A DNA stretch of 60,756 bases from Candidatus Thioglobus autotrophicus (GCA_022448455.1 JAKUUR010000008.1:1-60756); one strand, 5' to 3'; counted from the first letter of the stretch, positions 27,118-37,617 are shown. Numbers and translations are program-made. The notes: generated by a model from the sequence alone, not told the origin.

Positions 27118-29211
27118 ATGAACATGAATATCGTTCAAAAAAGCTTTGCATTAGGCAATAGTAAAATCACATTTGAAACAGGAAGGATTGCTCGTCAAGC
27201 TCACGGTGCTGTTTTCGCTAGTATGGATGACACACAAGTACTGGTTAGTGTTGTTGGAGCAAAAGAAGCTAGAGCAGGTCAAAACTTCTTCCCGCTTTCA
27301 GTTGACTACATTGAAAAAACTTACGCCGCTGGAAAAATTCCAGGTGGCTTTTTAAAGCGTGAGGGGCGTCCTAGCGAGAAAGAAACACTTACTTCTCGTT
27401 TGATTGATCGCCCTATACGTCCCCTCTTCCCGAACGGCTACATGAACGAAGTTCAGGTAATGATCCAGGTCATTTCTGCAAATAAAAATGTCGACCCAGA
27501 TATGCTGGCAATGATAGCCACTTCAGCTGCTCTTTCAATTTCAGGTGTACCATTCAAAGGTCCAATAGGTGCAGCTCGTGTTGGCTACCAAGATGGCAAC
27601 TATATCATCAACCCAACATACTCTGACCTGAAAACTTCAGACCTTGATATGGTCGTAGCGGGTACTAAAGATGCTGTTTTGATGGTTGAATCAGAGGCCA
27701 ATGAGCTTTCTGAAGATATTATGTTAGGCGCGGTTATGTATGCCCATGAACAGTTCCAAGTAGTAATCGATAGTGTTGCTGAGTTTGCTAAAGAGGTTGG
27801 TGTATCTCCACGTGAGTGGGAAGCTCCAGCTGAAAACGAATCTTTGTTTTCTGATATTCAGTCTAAATTTGGCGATCAAATTTCTGAAGCCTACCAGACT
27901 GTTGACAAGATGGAACGTTACGAAAAAATGGGTCAAATTAAAGACACTGCTGTTGAAGAACTTGGTGGTGACGATGACGATTCACCTAGCTCTGAAGAAA
28001 TCAAAAACTATATTAAAAAAATTGAAAAATCAACTGTCCGCGAACGAATTCTTAATGGAGAACCTCGCATCGATGGTCGCGATAGTTCGACTGTACGTGA
28101 ACTTGCGATTGAGATTGGTGTACTTGAAAACACTCACGGTTCTGCACTATTCACTCGAGGTGAAACGCAGGCTCTTGTGACTACTACATTGGGATCCAAG
28201 CGTGATGCACAGCTGATTGAAAAACTTGAAACCAATGACCGCATTGAAGACCACTTCATGCTTCACTACAACTTCCCTCCATACTGTGTTGGTGAAACTG
28301 GACGTGTTATGGGTGTTAAGCGTCGTGAGGTTGGTCATGGTCGCCTTGCACGTCGTGGTATTACTGCATGTCTGCCAAGTATTGAGGACTATCCATATTC
28401 AATCCGAGTGGTATCAGAAATTACCGAATCAAATGGTTCAAGCTCTATGGCAAGTGTCTGTGGCTCTTCACTGGCATTAATGGACGCAGGTGTTCCTATT
28501 AAAGCTCCGGTTGCTGGTATTGCAATGGGTCTTGTAAAGGATGATGATCGCTTCACAGTTCTAACAGATATTCTAGGTGACGAAGATCATCTAGGTGATA
28601 TGGACTTTAAAGTTGCAGGTACATCGCGTGGCATTAATGCCCTGCAAATGGATATCAAGATTGATGGAATTACTGAAGATATTATGTCAATCGCACTTAA
28701 ACAAGCCAAAGAGGCAAGACTTGATATCATTGGGCAAATGAATCAGGTTATCAGCGAGCCAAATGAGGCTTCAAAGAATGCCCCTAAAACTATGGTTATT
28801 AAGATACCTACTGACAAAATTCGTGACCTGATCGGCAAGGGTGGTGAAACAATTAGAGGTATCATTTCTCAATCTGGCGCCAGCATTGATGTCGACGATG
28901 ACGGCAACGTTAATGTGTTTGCTAACGATGATGAGAGCTTTGAAAAGGCTGTACAGATGGTCAAGGACGTTACCGCAGTACCAGAAGTTAATAAGGTATA
29001 TACCGGTAAGGTTGCTAAGATCGTTGAGTTTGGTGCCTTCATAACAATCATGCCAAATCAGGATGGACTACTTCACGTTTCAGAAATTGCTCATGAAAGA
29101 GTCAATAAAGTTGAGGATTACCTTAAAGAAGGTGAAGAAATAGAGGTTAAAGTACTTGGAGTTGACCGAGGTCGAATTAAACTTTCACGTAAAGTTTTAA
29201 TAGATAAGTAA
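27118..29211 (+). CDS. pnp: Polyribonucleotide nucleotidyltransferase (PNPase)
   Basis: This 697-aa phosphorolytic 3'-5' exoribonuclease is a component of the RNA degradosome. It has two RNase PH domains (N-terminal [14 protein letters not shown]; second [15 protein letters not shown] with [20 protein letters not shown]), a helical linker with an acidic patch ([10 protein letters not shown], about 282), a KH domain ([21 protein letters not shown], about 564) and an S1 domain ([16 protein letters not shown] to the end). Start ATG 27118, with a second ATG two codons on. It is followed by a strong terminator (29221-29244). Confidence 0.97.
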   Translation: MNMNIVQKSFALGNSKITFETGRIARQAHGAVFASMDDTQVLVSVVGAKEARAGQNFFPLSVDYIEKTYAAGKIPGGFLKREGRPSEKETLTSRLIDRPIRPLFPNGYMNEVQVMIQVISANKNVDPDMLAMIATSAALSISGVPFKGPIGAARVGYQDGNYIINPTYSDLKTSDLDMVVAGTKDAVLMVESEANELSEDIMLGAVMYAHEQFQVVIDSVAEFAKEVGVSPREWEAPAENESLFSDIQSKFGDQISEAYQTVDKMERYEKMGQIKDTAVEELGGDDDDSPSSEEIKNYIKKIEKSTVRERILNGEPRIDGRDSSTVRELAIEIGVLENTHGSALFTRGETQALVTTTLGSKRDAQLIEKLETNDRIEDHFMLHYNFPPYCVGETGRVMGVKRREVGHGRLARRGITACLPSIEDYPYSIRVVSEITESNGSSSMASVCGSSLALMDAGVPIKAPVAGIAMGLVKDDDRFTVLTDILGDEDHLGDMDFKVAGTSRGINALQMDIKIDGITEDIMSIALKQAKEARLDIIGQMNQVISEPNEASKNAPKTMVIKIPTDKIRDLIGKGGETIRGIISQSGASIDVDDDGNVNVFANDDESFEKAVQMVKDVTAVPEVNKVYTGKVAKIVEFGAFITIMPNQDGLLHVSEIAHERVNKVEDYLKEGEEIEVKVLGVDRGRIKLSRKVLIDK

Positions 29212-29220
29212 GTTTATTTA

Positions 29221-29244
29221 AAGCCACCGCAAGGTGGCTTTTTT
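29221..29244 (+). terminator. Rho-independent terminator after pnp
   Basis: AAGCCACC (29221-29228), GCAA tetraloop, GGTGGCTT (29233-29240) then a T-run. A perfect 8-bp stem only 9 bp after the pnp stop. Confidence 0.92.
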
Positions 29245-29263
29245 ATTTAAATTATTGAGTTTC

Positions 29264-29473
29264 ATGCCTGACAATAAAATTATTGCACTGGAAGAAAAAA
29301 TTGCACACATTCAACACATGCTTGATGATTTAAATATGGTTGTTTTTCGTCAGGGCGAAACGATAGAAAATCTCAACAATCAGATCAAAGAATTAAAAGA
29401 GAAAATGGAAGTCTTAAAAAGCCCTCAATCCAGTCAAGTACTCATCAATGATGACAAACCTCCCCACTACTAG
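29264..29473 (+). CDS. slyX: SlyX family protein
   Basis: This 69-aa coiled-coil protein has an N-terminal heptad helix (IIALEEKIAHIQHMLDDLN, then RQGETIENLNNQIKELKEKM) and ends DDKPPHY, the PPHY tail that marks SlyX. Role unknown. The frame is open from a GTG inside the pnp terminator (29234), but the ATG at 29264 gives the family start. Confidence 0.85.
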   Translation: MPDNKIIALEEKIAHIQHMLDDLNMVVFRQGETIENLNNQIKELKEKMEVLKSPQSSQVLINDDKPPHY

Positions 29474-29502
29474 TTAGATTATTTTTAGTATTTAATACTC
29501 AA

Positions 29503-30366
29503 TTGGTATATTATGAAAAGCAATTGATAATAAACTCTATTAATATATTGAAAATTGAAAATAAAGAGCTTACAGAAACACTTCTAACTCCTGATGAACC
29601 AGCTCCTTTTGTAATTCTTAATTCGGATGCTATTCTGCCAGTTCTGCTAGTTTGTGACCATGCCAGTAATAGGTTCCCACGCTCGCTTGGGACGATGGGC
29701 CTCGATTACCTGAATAGAGTTAGCCATATTGCACTCGACATTGGTGCGGGTGCAGTTGCCGAGTCGCTTGCCGACAATCTTGGTGCAACTGCGGTACTCT
29801 GTCAGTATTCGCGCCTGATTGTTGACTGTAATCGCAATCTAATCGATGACAGCGCATTTCTTAAATATAGCGATGGTGTTAACGTACCCGGCAATCACGA
29901 CCTTCAAGAAAGTGAGAAGGAGAAACGGGCATCCGAAATCTATTGGCCCTATCACAACGCTATCAAAGATCAGATTGTTCGCCTAAAGAAACATGGTATT
30001 GATCCAGTTGTTATTTCAATTCACAGCTTCACTCCTGTTATTAATGGCAATGACCGAGAATGGGAAATAGGCGTTCTCTGGGACAAGGATCCTGTAACGG
30101 CTGAGATTTTTTTAACTAGACTCGTCGAGGCAGGTTATTTGGTTGGTGATAATAAACCGTACTCTGGTAAAGATCCTGAAGACTTCACAATTGACTTTCA
30201 CGCTGAATCAACTGGATTGCAGCATGTGGGTATCGAAATATGCCAGAATCTTATTAATAATGATGATGGTGTTAAGCGAGTGTCGGACACCCTAAAAGAA
30301 ATCATTAGTACATATAGGATAGGTGCTAGAACAAAAAACATTGAAACACAGAAATCTTTAAGATGA
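29503..30366 (+). CDS. N-formylglutamate amidohydrolase family protein
   Basis: This 287-aa zinc hydrolase of the FGase/HutG type has VCDHASNRFP (zinc site) at about 51-60, HIALDIGAGAVAESLAD, YSRLIVDCNRN, an ISIHSFTPVINGNDREWEIG loop, and DFHAESTGLQHVGIEI near the end. The family removes formate from N-formylglutamate or similar amides. The frame is open from TTG 29503; TTG 29548 (LKIENKEL, just before LLTPDEPAP) is an equally likely start and no ATG fits. Its last codons overlap the ATG of the broken YbdK-like gene by 4 bp (ATGA), so the two once formed a unit. Codons are richer in G/C here than around, suggesting transfer. Confidence 0.82.
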   Translation: MVYYEKQLIINSINILKIENKELTETLLTPDEPAPFVILNSDAILPVLLVCDHASNRFPRSLGTMGLDYLNRVSHIALDIGAGAVAESLADNLGATAVLCQYSRLIVDCNRNLIDDSAFLKYSDGVNVPGNHDLQESEKEKRASEIYWPYHNAIKDQIVRLKKHGIDPVVISIHSFTPVINGNDREWEIGVLWDKDPVTAEIFLTRLVEAGYLVGDNKPYSGKDPEDFTIDFHAESTGLQHVGIEICQNLINNDDGVKRVSDTLKEIISTYRIGARTKNIETQKSLR

Positions 30367-31497
30367 CACATGATGAGCCACAATTCACTCTAGGTATCGA
30401 AGAAGAATATCTGTTGGTTGATAAGGAGACTCGCAGCCTTGTCGTTGATCCACCCGAGTCTTTGTTGAGCGAGTGCAAGGAATTGCTCGGCATCAGGTTT
30501 CAAATGAACTTTTGCGCTCGCAGATTGAAATTGGTACAAAGGTATGCAAAAACATCCAGGAAGCTCGCCAAGACCTCGCGAAATTACGTAAACATGTCAT
30601 AGAGGTAACTGGACAGCATGGTATTGCTCCGATTGCTTGTTCGACACATCCGTTTAGTCGGTGGTCCGAGCAAGAACTAACGCCAAAAGATCGTTATGAA
30701 TTACTAACAACAGAAGTGCAGGCGGTGGCTCGGAGAATGGTTATCTGTGGTATGCATGTACATGTAGGTATTAGTGACGATGAATTGCGTATTGATTTAA
30801 TGAGCCAACTCACCTATTTACTTCCCCACCTACTTGCATTATCCTGCTCATCGCCATTCTGGCATGGCGAGGATACCGGGCTAAAGAGTTATCGTCTAAC
30901 CATCTTTGATAATTTGCCTAGAACGGGGCTACCTGCAGAATTTCAAAGTTACGCTGCTATCAGCGACATATACAAATCTTGATCAATGCTGGTGTCATGG
31001 AAGACTCAACCAAGATTTGGTGGGATCTGAGACCAAGCGCAAAATACCCTACACTTGAGACACGCATTATGGATATCTGTACACGCATGGATGATGCAAT
31101 CTCACTAGCGGCCTTACTTGTCTCTACGATACGCATGCTCTACCGCCTAAGAATCAAAAATCAACGTTGGCGCGAATATAATCCTATGCTGATTAGGGAG
31201 AATCGCTGGCGTGCAATGCGCTATAGTTTTGACGAGGGACTCATCGATTTCGGCATCGGCAGCATTATTCCGTTCGAACAATTACTAGATGAATTCATAG
31301 AACTTACGTTTGAGGATGCAAAATCGCTCGGATGTGAATCGGAAGTTGCCGCTACAAAGGATATTTTGAGCCGAGGAACAAGCGCCCATCGTCAACTTAA
31401 AACTTACGAATTATCAATTGCTGCGGGTAATAATAGCGAGGACGCACTGAAAGATGTAGTGGATATGCTAATCAGTGAAACTGCAGAGGGTCTATGA
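30363..31497 (+). pseudogene. ybdK: Frameshifted carboxylate-amine ligase (YbdK/GCS2 type)
   Basis: Three frames together give an almost complete ~378-aa YbdK-type glutamate-cysteine ligase 2 homologue. Frame 1 has FTLGIEEEYLLVDKETRSL to ECKELL. Frame 2 has [20 protein letters not shown], then [19 protein letters not shown], ending [17 protein letters not shown]. Frame 3 has [20 protein letters not shown] to the end. Both shifts are explained by one lost base: about 30491 (GGCCAT to GGCAT would restore LLGHQVS) and about 30956 (before TATCAGCGACAT). Neither lies in a homopolymer. Everything else is conserved, so decay is recent, or both are assembly errors. Overlaps the amidohydrolase stop by 4 bp. 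Confidence 0.85.
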
Positions 31498-31498
31498 T

Positions 31499-32656
31499 TT
31501 AAGCATATTTTATACGCTTTATCATAACAAGAAGGGCCACCCCATTGAGTCCCCAAATTACACTAATTAGGTACATGTTAAAAGTTAGACCAAAGTATTC
31601 TGCCAAATAACCTACAAGGGCAGGTCCAAAAATAAAACCAGCAAAACCAAGAGTGACTAAATTTGAAACAGTCAAAGGGATTGATTCGTCAGTTATATTG
31701 ATGGCTTGGCGTATGACAATTGCAACAAAATTTGCCGTACCAAAACCAAAAATTACCATACCGATAACGATTACATATAAATTTGACGTCATTATGCAGA
31801 GAAATAGAATAATTCCAGAAAATATACTTAAATATCCTCCAATAAATCGCTCGCTAGAACGTTTGATTAGTTTTGATGCTAATAGTCTTGAAACGATCTC
31901 GCCAATATTAAACACAATAATAATAATTCCCCCTAAGAATAGAGGCGCCAACAAATCTCTTGTTAACCAAAGCGCTGACCAATCAAGGATGATACCCATG
32001 GTTGCATAATTCATCATCAGGAGAAATCCGAAAATTAATATATTGTTTTTTGGTAACCTAAATCTTGGAGTTTTTTCAAGGATTTCTAAATTCTTTACTA
32101 ATCCAAGCCTGAAAATAGTTAATGAACCTAGTGTCAATATCGAACCTGACAATGAAAATATTATGCGAGGATCACTTATATTTTTTATGAAAAAGGCTGC
32201 TGCAATAGCTCCTACCAGTGATCCTGCACTGAATGCTGCTTGATATGCAGGTGTAATTATTCGAGATGTTTTATTTTCAATCATTGAGATTTGAGATTGT
32301 GCAGAAGGGTGAAATAATCCAACACCAATCCCAAACGGTATGTAAGCCAACAAAAATAATAAGTAATTAGGTGCTGATACTAAAATCAAGGGACAAAAAG
32401 CGACAGTAACAAGACCTAATACCATGGAATTTTTTGTACCAATATTTGGCACAATATATCTACCTGAAATCTGATTACTGATGAGGTTTGATATACCAAA
32501 AACCAGAAGTCCAAATCCTAATTCTGATTCGGAAATTTGTAACCTTTCAACATTCCAGGGAATATAAACAAAATAAACTCCAATCTGAAAAAGCATCAGG
32601 AAAGCGCCTAGAAAGCAGCTATATATAGTCCTGTCAATTGATTTATTTTCAGTCAT
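31499..32656 (-). CDS. MFS transporter
   Basis: This 385-aa protein has twelve predicted TM helices. The A-like motif between TM2 and TM3 is GISNLISNQISGRYIVPNIGTK, and IPFGIGVGLFHPSAQSQIS lies in TM4. The Pro/Ser-rich middle loop separates two six-helix halves. A major-facilitator permease for an unknown small molecule. It is convergent with the YbdK-like remnant (1-bp gap). Confidence 0.85.
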   Translation of the reverse strand: MTENKSIDRTIYSCFLGAFLMLFQIGVYFVYIPWNVERLQISESELGFGLLVFGISNLISNQISGRYIVPNIGTKNSMVLGLVTVAFCPLILVSAPNYLLFLLAYIPFGIGVGLFHPSAQSQISMIENKTSRIITPAYQAAFSAGSLVGAIAAAFFIKNISDPRIIFSLSGSILTLGSLTIFRLGLVKNLEILEKTPRFRLPKNNILIFGFLLMMNYATMGIILDWSALWLTRDLLAPLFLGGIIIIVFNIGEIVSRLLASKLIKRSSERFIGGYLSIFSGIILFLCIMTSNLYVIVIGMVIFGFGTANFVAIVIRQAINITDESIPLTVSNLVTLGFAGFIFGPALVGYLAEYFGLTFNMYLISVIWGLNGVALLVMIKRIKYA

Positions 32657-32691
32657 TAATTGCTTAGCTTTTACCCTCTATAAAAATCAAT

Positions 32692-33033
32692 CTATTTAAC
32701 TGAAAGAGCAGTTTCATCAATTGAAACTCCTTCCCAGCCCATTTTCATAAAGTTTCGGACATTTAAATGTGATGTTAAATCCTCTGGTGATTCGAGTACT
32801 GATTTGTAGTGCTCACCAAAACATCTTATTACATCTTTCTCATCTAGAGAGTGCATCAATCCAAAACAAAAAACTTTGGCTGAACCTTGGTTTTCGTCTT
32901 TAGAGTTGGTTAGACCATTATTCGTAAAAGCAATGTTTGAAAATATATACTCTTGCTCTATCAATTCAAGGAAATCAGAAAATTTTATCTGAACGCCTGA
33001 TTTTAACTTTTCTAAGTATTGTTTAGTGTTCAC
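32692..33033 (-). CDS. HopJ-family protein
   Basis: About 113 aa from GTG 33033, which lies 7 bp after aceE ends and is preceded by AAGGG. The upstream open frame to 33075 would overlap aceE. It matches the HopJ family: IKFSDFLELIEQEYIFSNIAFTNN-like N-terminus, the NQGSAKVFCFGLMHSLDEKD middle with CFGEHYKSVL, and the C-terminal HLNVRNFMKMGWEGVSIDETAL. The family is named after a proposed Pseudomonas type III effector but is widespread in bacteria with no secretion system. The real role is unknown, and no secretion genes are here. Confidence 0.78.
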   Translation of the reverse strand: MNTKQYLEKLKSGVQIKFSDFLELIEQEYIFSNIAFTNNGLTNSKDENQGSAKVFCFGLMHSLDEKDVIRCFGEHYKSVLESPEDLTSHLNVRNFMKMGWEGVSIDETALSVK

Positions 33034-33040
33034 TAGACCC

Positions 33041-35692
33041 TTAGGTATACATCGGGTTTGACTTTTTCTTGTCAATTTTAAGTTTTTTTATTGCACTTTT
33101 AAGCGTCTTTGAATCCAAGATCCCATCATCAACAAGCGCCTTCAATACTACATAAGTGATATAGTTGGAGTTTATTTCAAAAAAGTACCTTAACTCTTTA
33201 CGAGAGTCTGAGCGACCATAACCGTCAGTTCCTAAAACCTCATAATGTGCCGGCACATATTTACGAATCTGTTCTGCGTAATTTCGCATATAGTCAGTTG
33301 CAGCAATCACAGGACCTTTAGATTTCTTCAAACATTCAGTAATGTATGGCGTTTTCTTATTGTCGCCCTCTTGAAAGAGGTTGTCACGGTCAACAGACTG
33401 GGCTTCACGGGTTATTTCATTAAAACTAGTAACACTCCAGATATGGGATTTAACACCCCAATCCTTGTCAAGCATATCTGCAGCCTTTTCGACCTCTCTA
33501 AGAATGGCACCACTTCCCAGTAATTGAACTTCGACTTTAGATTTTCCAACTGTTTTTAAAGGATACATTCCTTTAATAATGCCTTCTTCTACTCCTTTTG
33601 GTATTGCAGGGTGAGTGTAGGTTTCATTCATTAAGGTGATGTAATAAAAAATATTTTCCATCTTTTCGTACATGCGTTGCATACCGTCGCGAATAATGAC
33701 TGCAAGCTCATAGGCGTAGGTTGGGTCATAGGAGACACAGTTTGGAATCGTATTTGCAACAATCAATGAGTCGCCATCCTGGTGCTGTAAACCTTCGCCA
33801 GCCAGAGTTGTTCTACCAGCAGTACCTCCCAACAAGAAACCTTTGGCTTGCATATCTCCGGCTGCCCAAGCAAGATCTCCAACTCTCTGAAAACCAAACT
33901 TTGAGTAATAGATATAAAACGGAATCATGGTGACATTGTGAGATGCATAGGAGGTTGCTGCAGCTATCCAGTCAGAAATTGCACCCGCCTCATTGATACC
34001 CTCTTGCAAAACTTGTCCTTTGATGTCTTCCTTGTACCACATCACTGTATCTGAGTCTTCAGGTTCATAGAGTTGCCCTGAGGAAGAATAAATACCCATC
34101 TGCCCGAACAGACCCTCCATGCCAAAAGTTCTGGCTTCATCTGGAATTATAGGCACTACTCTTGGACCAAGCTCTTTATCTCTAATTAATAGTGACAGGA
34201 AGCGCACAAACGCCATTGTGCTGGACATTTCCTTTTTGCCGCTAGATTCTAGTAATGGCTTAAAAACTTCTATTTTCGGTATATTGAACTTCTCTAACTC
34301 AAAACTTCTGCTTGGTAAATATCCACCCAATGCTTCTCGACGTTGCCTCAAGTATATTAACTCTTCACTATCTTCATCGGGCTTATAAAAATTAAGCTCC
34401 TCTGCATCCTTCTCAGTGACAGGAATGTCAAATCTTTTGGCAACTTTAATTAGGGCTTCTACGGCTAATTTCTTTTGGTTGTGGGTGGTGTTTTTCCCTT
34501 CTCCTGCTTCACCCATCCCGTAACCCTTAACGGTCTTTGCCAAGATGACTGTAGGTCGGCCAACATGTTCCTTCGCCTTCTTATATGCCTGATAAACCTT
34601 GTTTGGATCATGACCGCCACGAGTAAGGGCAAAAATCTCCTCATCAGACATATGCTCAACGAGCATTAAAAGTTCAGGATATTTCCCAAAAAAATGTTCC
34701 CGAACGTAACCTCCATCCTTTGCTTTATAAGCCTGATACTCACCATCAACAACTTCCTCCATGCGCTGCTTTAAGAGCCCAGAGGAGTCATTTGCAAGGA
34801 GTACATCCCATCCCCTGCCCCAGATAACCTTTATGACATTCCAGCCAGCACCACGAAACATTCCCTCCAATTCTTGTATTATCTTTCCATTACCTCGAAC
34901 GGGTCCATCTAGGCGCTGAAGGTTACAATTAATCACGAAAATAAGATTATCGAGTTTTTCCCTGCCAGCCAATGAAATCGCGCCCAATGATTCTGGCTCA
35001 TCAGTCTCACCGTCGCCTATATAAGCCCAAACGGTTCTCTTGTCAGTCTTTATGATTTCTCGGTGATGTAGGTATTTCATGAAACGCGCCTGGAAAATAG
35101 CCATAATCGGACCAAGACCCATAGAAACAGTCGGAAATTCCCAGAAATTAGGCATTAGCCATGGGTGTGGGTAAGAGGAGAGACCTTCTTGGTTAGCCTC
35201 CTGTCTAAAGTTAAGCATCTGTTCTTCAGTAATCCTGCCCTCCAAAAAGGCCCTTGAGTAGATTCCAGGAGCAATGTGGCCTTGGAAGAAGACTAAGTCA
35301 GCACCCTGGTCCAATTTACTACCACGATAAAAGTGATTAAAACCAACCTCATAAAGTGTGGCACATGAAGCAAATGAAGCAATATGACCTCCCAACTCAG
35401 ATGACTCTTGGTTCGCCTTAACGACCATAATCATCGCATTCCAACGGATAATTGACTTAATCCTATGTTCAATCTCGTGCTTAACGACTAATTCAGATTC
35501 TTGTTCTACAGGAATTGTGTTAAGGTAGGCAGTGTTGACACCTTCTGGGAGGTCCATTCCGTCTTCATGGGCCATATCAATGAGCTTCTGAAGGATGTAT
35601 TTTGCTCTATCTTCTCCCTCAAATCTAGAAACAGACCTGAACGCTTCCAGCCATTCCGTAGTTTCTTGGGGATCAATATCTTTTTCAGACAT
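33041..35692 (-). CDS. aceE: Pyruvate dehydrogenase E1 component (homodimeric)
   Basis: This 883-aa AceE-type E1 decarboxylates pyruvate with ThDP. The ThDP motif GDGETDEPESLGAI is near 231, with FVINCNLQRLDGPVRGN after it. Other matches are HIASFASCATLYEVGFNHF, KTVKGYGMGEAGEGKNTTHN and the transketolase-like C-terminal half (MIPFYIYYSKFGFQRVGDL, HQDGDSLI). Length is normal. aceF and lpd, the usual downstream genes, are absent; the HopJ-like gene follows instead. Confidence 0.96.
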   Translation of the reverse strand: MSEKDIDPQETTEWLEAFRSVSRFEGEDRAKYILQKLIDMAHEDGMDLPEGVNTAYLNTIPVEQESELVVKHEIEHRIKSIIRWNAMIMVVKANQESSELGGHIASFASCATLYEVGFNHFYRGSKLDQGADLVFFQGHIAPGIYSRAFLEGRITEEQMLNFRQEANQEGLSSYPHPWLMPNFWEFPTVSMGLGPIMAIFQARFMKYLHHREIIKTDKRTVWAYIGDGETDEPESLGAISLAGREKLDNLIFVINCNLQRLDGPVRGNGKIIQELEGMFRGAGWNVIKVIWGRGWDVLLANDSSGLLKQRMEEVVDGEYQAYKAKDGGYVREHFFGKYPELLMLVEHMSDEEIFALTRGGHDPNKVYQAYKKAKEHVGRPTVILAKTVKGYGMGEAGEGKNTTHNQKKLAVEALIKVAKRFDIPVTEKDAEELNFYKPDEDSEELIYLRQRREALGGYLPSRSFELEKFNIPKIEVFKPLLESSGKKEMSSTMAFVRFLSLLIRDKELGPRVVPIIPDEARTFGMEGLFGQMGIYSSSGQLYEPEDSDTVMWYKEDIKGQVLQEGINEAGAISDWIAAATSYASHNVTMIPFYIYYSKFGFQRVGDLAWAAGDMQAKGFLLGGTAGRTTLAGEGLQHQDGDSLIVANTIPNCVSYDPTYAYELAVIIRDGMQRMYEKMENIFYYITLMNETYTHPAIPKGVEEGIIKGMYPLKTVGKSKVEVQLLGSGAILREVEKAADMLDKDWGVKSHIWSVTSFNEITREAQSVDRDNLFQEGDNKKTPYITECLKKSKGPVIAATDYMRNYAEQIRKYVPAHYEVLGTDGYGRSDSRKELRYFFEINSNYITYVVLKALVDDGILDSKTLKSAIKKLKIDKKKSNPMYT

Positions 35693-35770
35693 AAAATATA
35701 ATTAAATTCAATCAAAGATGTTCTTTATTTCAACTTTCGGGATTATTATCCTCAATAATTGAAGGTAAAT

Positions 35771-36148
35771 TTACCTAATTAAAAACCTTAACAGCACTAG
35801 ACTGGCTGCCAGGGATGACAGGCCAACTAGAGTTTGAATAATATCATTTGAAGGAAAAAAAAGATTTGAAAGATAAGCGCCAACAAATAACGCCAACAAA
35901 GGCATAAGATAGAGCTGGCTAGCACGCAAAAAAAGTTCTTTCGATGAAATCTCTAAAGTAATGGTGTCACCTGCCTTTACACCCTTCTGTAAAGGCCTTT
36001 TAAACAGACTGAAGCCTGAAAATAAATCCGAAAGAACCCCAGTACCGCATACACTTTTTGAAGAGCACGAATTACAGCCACTCTGTCTATCAGCTTTGAT
36101 GGTCATCGAGTCACGTGTTATTTCAATTACTTCAAAATCTTCTTTCAT
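35771..36148 (-). CDS. rseC: RseC/MucC family SoxR-reducing protein
   Basis: This 125-aa membrane protein has an N-terminal Cys cluster (CNSCSSKSVCG, about 25-35), a beta region with KAGDTITLEIS, and two C-terminal TM helices (LYLMPLLALFVGAYL; TLVGLSSLAASLVLLRFL). The CxxCx4C set and the double TM match RseC, linked to sigma-E control and SoxR reduction or electron transfer. rpoE/rseAB are not adjacent. Confidence 0.85.
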   Translation of the reverse strand: MKEDFEVIEITRDSMTIKADRQSGCNSCSSKSVCGTGVLSDLFSGFSLFKRPLQKGVKAGDTITLEISSKELFLRASQLYLMPLLALFVGAYLSNLFFPSNDIIQTLVGLSSLAASLVLLRFLIR

Positions 36149-36205
36149 TTTCTAAAATCATTCTTTGATAAAATAGAGATTACGCTTATTTTATCAACTA
36201 TTTTA

Positions 36206-37579
36206 ATGGATATTACAAGTTCGATCTTTAAAGCATACGATATTCGTGGAATTGTTGAAAAAGAGTTAACTCCCGAAGTAGTCAAATTAATAGGCATGGC
36301 GATTGGTAGTGAGTCAATTGCCCAAGGTGAGAGAGGCATAGTTGTCGGCAGAGATGGGCGCCTAACGGGACCTATGCTATCCGAATCGCTGATATCTGGA
36401 CTCATTGAGAGTGGCTGTCATGTCGTTGATATTGGCATGGTTCCGACACCTCTGGTGTATTTCGCGACCTATACGAAGGGTGCAAGCTCAGGGGTCATGG
36501 TGACTGGTTCACACAACCCTCCAGAATATAATGGCTTTAAAATCATGATTGCTGGTGAGACACTCTCAGCGGACAAAATCCAGAACCTGTATTCAAGAAT
36601 CCTCAACCAACAATTTTCTTCTGGTTCTGGTTCTTCGACCTCAATCAATATTGACCAAGACTACATGGATACTATTAAGTCTGACATTGTCCTAGAGCGA
36701 GAACTCGACATTGTCGTTGATTGCGGCAATGGCGTTGCAGGAAACATCGCACCTAAACTATTTGAATCACTTGGTGCTAAAGTTTCTAAACTTTTTTGTT
36801 TGGTTGATGGAAGGTTCCCTAACCATCACCCGGATCCCTCAAATCCAGAAAACTTAGAAGATTTAATTAAAGAGGTTGTCGATACTGGAGCTGACTTGGG
36901 TCTTGCTTTTGATGGCGATGGTGACCGTTTAGGTTTGGTTGACAATAACGGCAATGTTGTTTGGGCTGATCGGCAAATGATTCTCTATTCAAGGGATGTT
37001 CTGAGTCGAATACCGGGTGCTAAAATTATCTTTGATGTAAAGTGTTCTTCCTTGCTGCCAAAAGATATTTCTGAGCATGGTGGTGAACCGATTATGTCAC
37101 GTACTGGTCATAGCTTTATAAAAAACAAACTCAAGGAAACAGATGCAGAGCTTGGGGGAGAGATGTCAGGCCACATCTTCTTTAATGATCGTTGGTATGG
37201 TTTTGATGATGCTATCTATACTGGAGCTAGGCTACTAGAAATAATTTCAAAAACTGACAAAACCTGCGCCGAGATATTTGCCGAATTACCTGACAGTGTC
37301 AGTACACCCGAGATTAATATTCATTTTGATGAACAAGGCCAACAACACGATGCCATGAAGGTTCTCTCCAACAGTGTTGACTTTCCAGGTTCTGAAATTA
37401 ACACCATTGATGGTGTCAGAGTTGACTATGAAAACTGCTGGGGTTTGGTGAGAGCTTCCAACACCACACCCTGTTTAGTGTTGCGTTTTGAGGGTAATGA
37501 CAAAGAGGCATTAAAGTCCATTAAAAATCAGTTCAAAGATTGGCTAGAAAAAAATAATATTTCAACTAAAAATTTATAG
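36206..37579 (+). CDS. algC: Phosphomannomutase/phosphoglucomutase
   Basis: This 457-aa alpha-D-phosphohexomutase has FKAYDIRGIVEKELTPE at the start, the phosphoserine loop GVMVTGSHNPPEYNGFK (Ser about 105), the Mg loop LAFDGDGDRLGLVD (about 237), the sugar loop GGEMSGHIFFND (about 320) and the phosphate-binding RASNTTPCLVLRFEG. It interconverts hexose 6- and 1-phosphates for LPS/exopolysaccharide precursors. The AlgC-type bifunctional enzyme is the closest fit; substrate breadth is not visible. Confidence 0.92.
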   Translation: MDITSSIFKAYDIRGIVEKELTPEVVKLIGMAIGSESIAQGERGIVVGRDGRLTGPMLSESLISGLIESGCHVVDIGMVPTPLVYFATYTKGASSGVMVTGSHNPPEYNGFKIMIAGETLSADKIQNLYSRILNQQFSSGSGSSTSINIDQDYMDTIKSDIVLERELDIVVDCGNGVAGNIAPKLFESLGAKVSKLFCLVDGRFPNHHPDPSNPENLEDLIKEVVDTGADLGLAFDGDGDRLGLVDNNGNVVWADRQMILYSRDVLSRIPGAKIIFDVKCSSLLPKDISEHGGEPIMSRTGHSFIKNKLKETDAELGGEMSGHIFFNDRWYGFDDAIYTGARLLEIISKTDKTCAEIFAELPDSVSTPEINIHFDEQGQQHDAMKVLSNSVDFPGSEINTIDGVRVDYENCWGLVRASNTTPCLVLRFEGNDKEALKSIKNQFKDWLEKNNISTKNL

Positions 37580-37617
37580 TAAATAAGCAATAAAATAAGG
37601 TATAAATATACATCTAT

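Noticed and set aside
29234..29263. Longer slyX start at GTG 29234
   Set aside because: It falls in the pnp terminator stem; ATG 29264 matches the SlyX family.
30363..31497. Programmed frameshifting in the ligase gene
   Set aside because: Neither site has a slippery heptamer or homopolymer, and two shifts in one gene are better explained by decay or errors.
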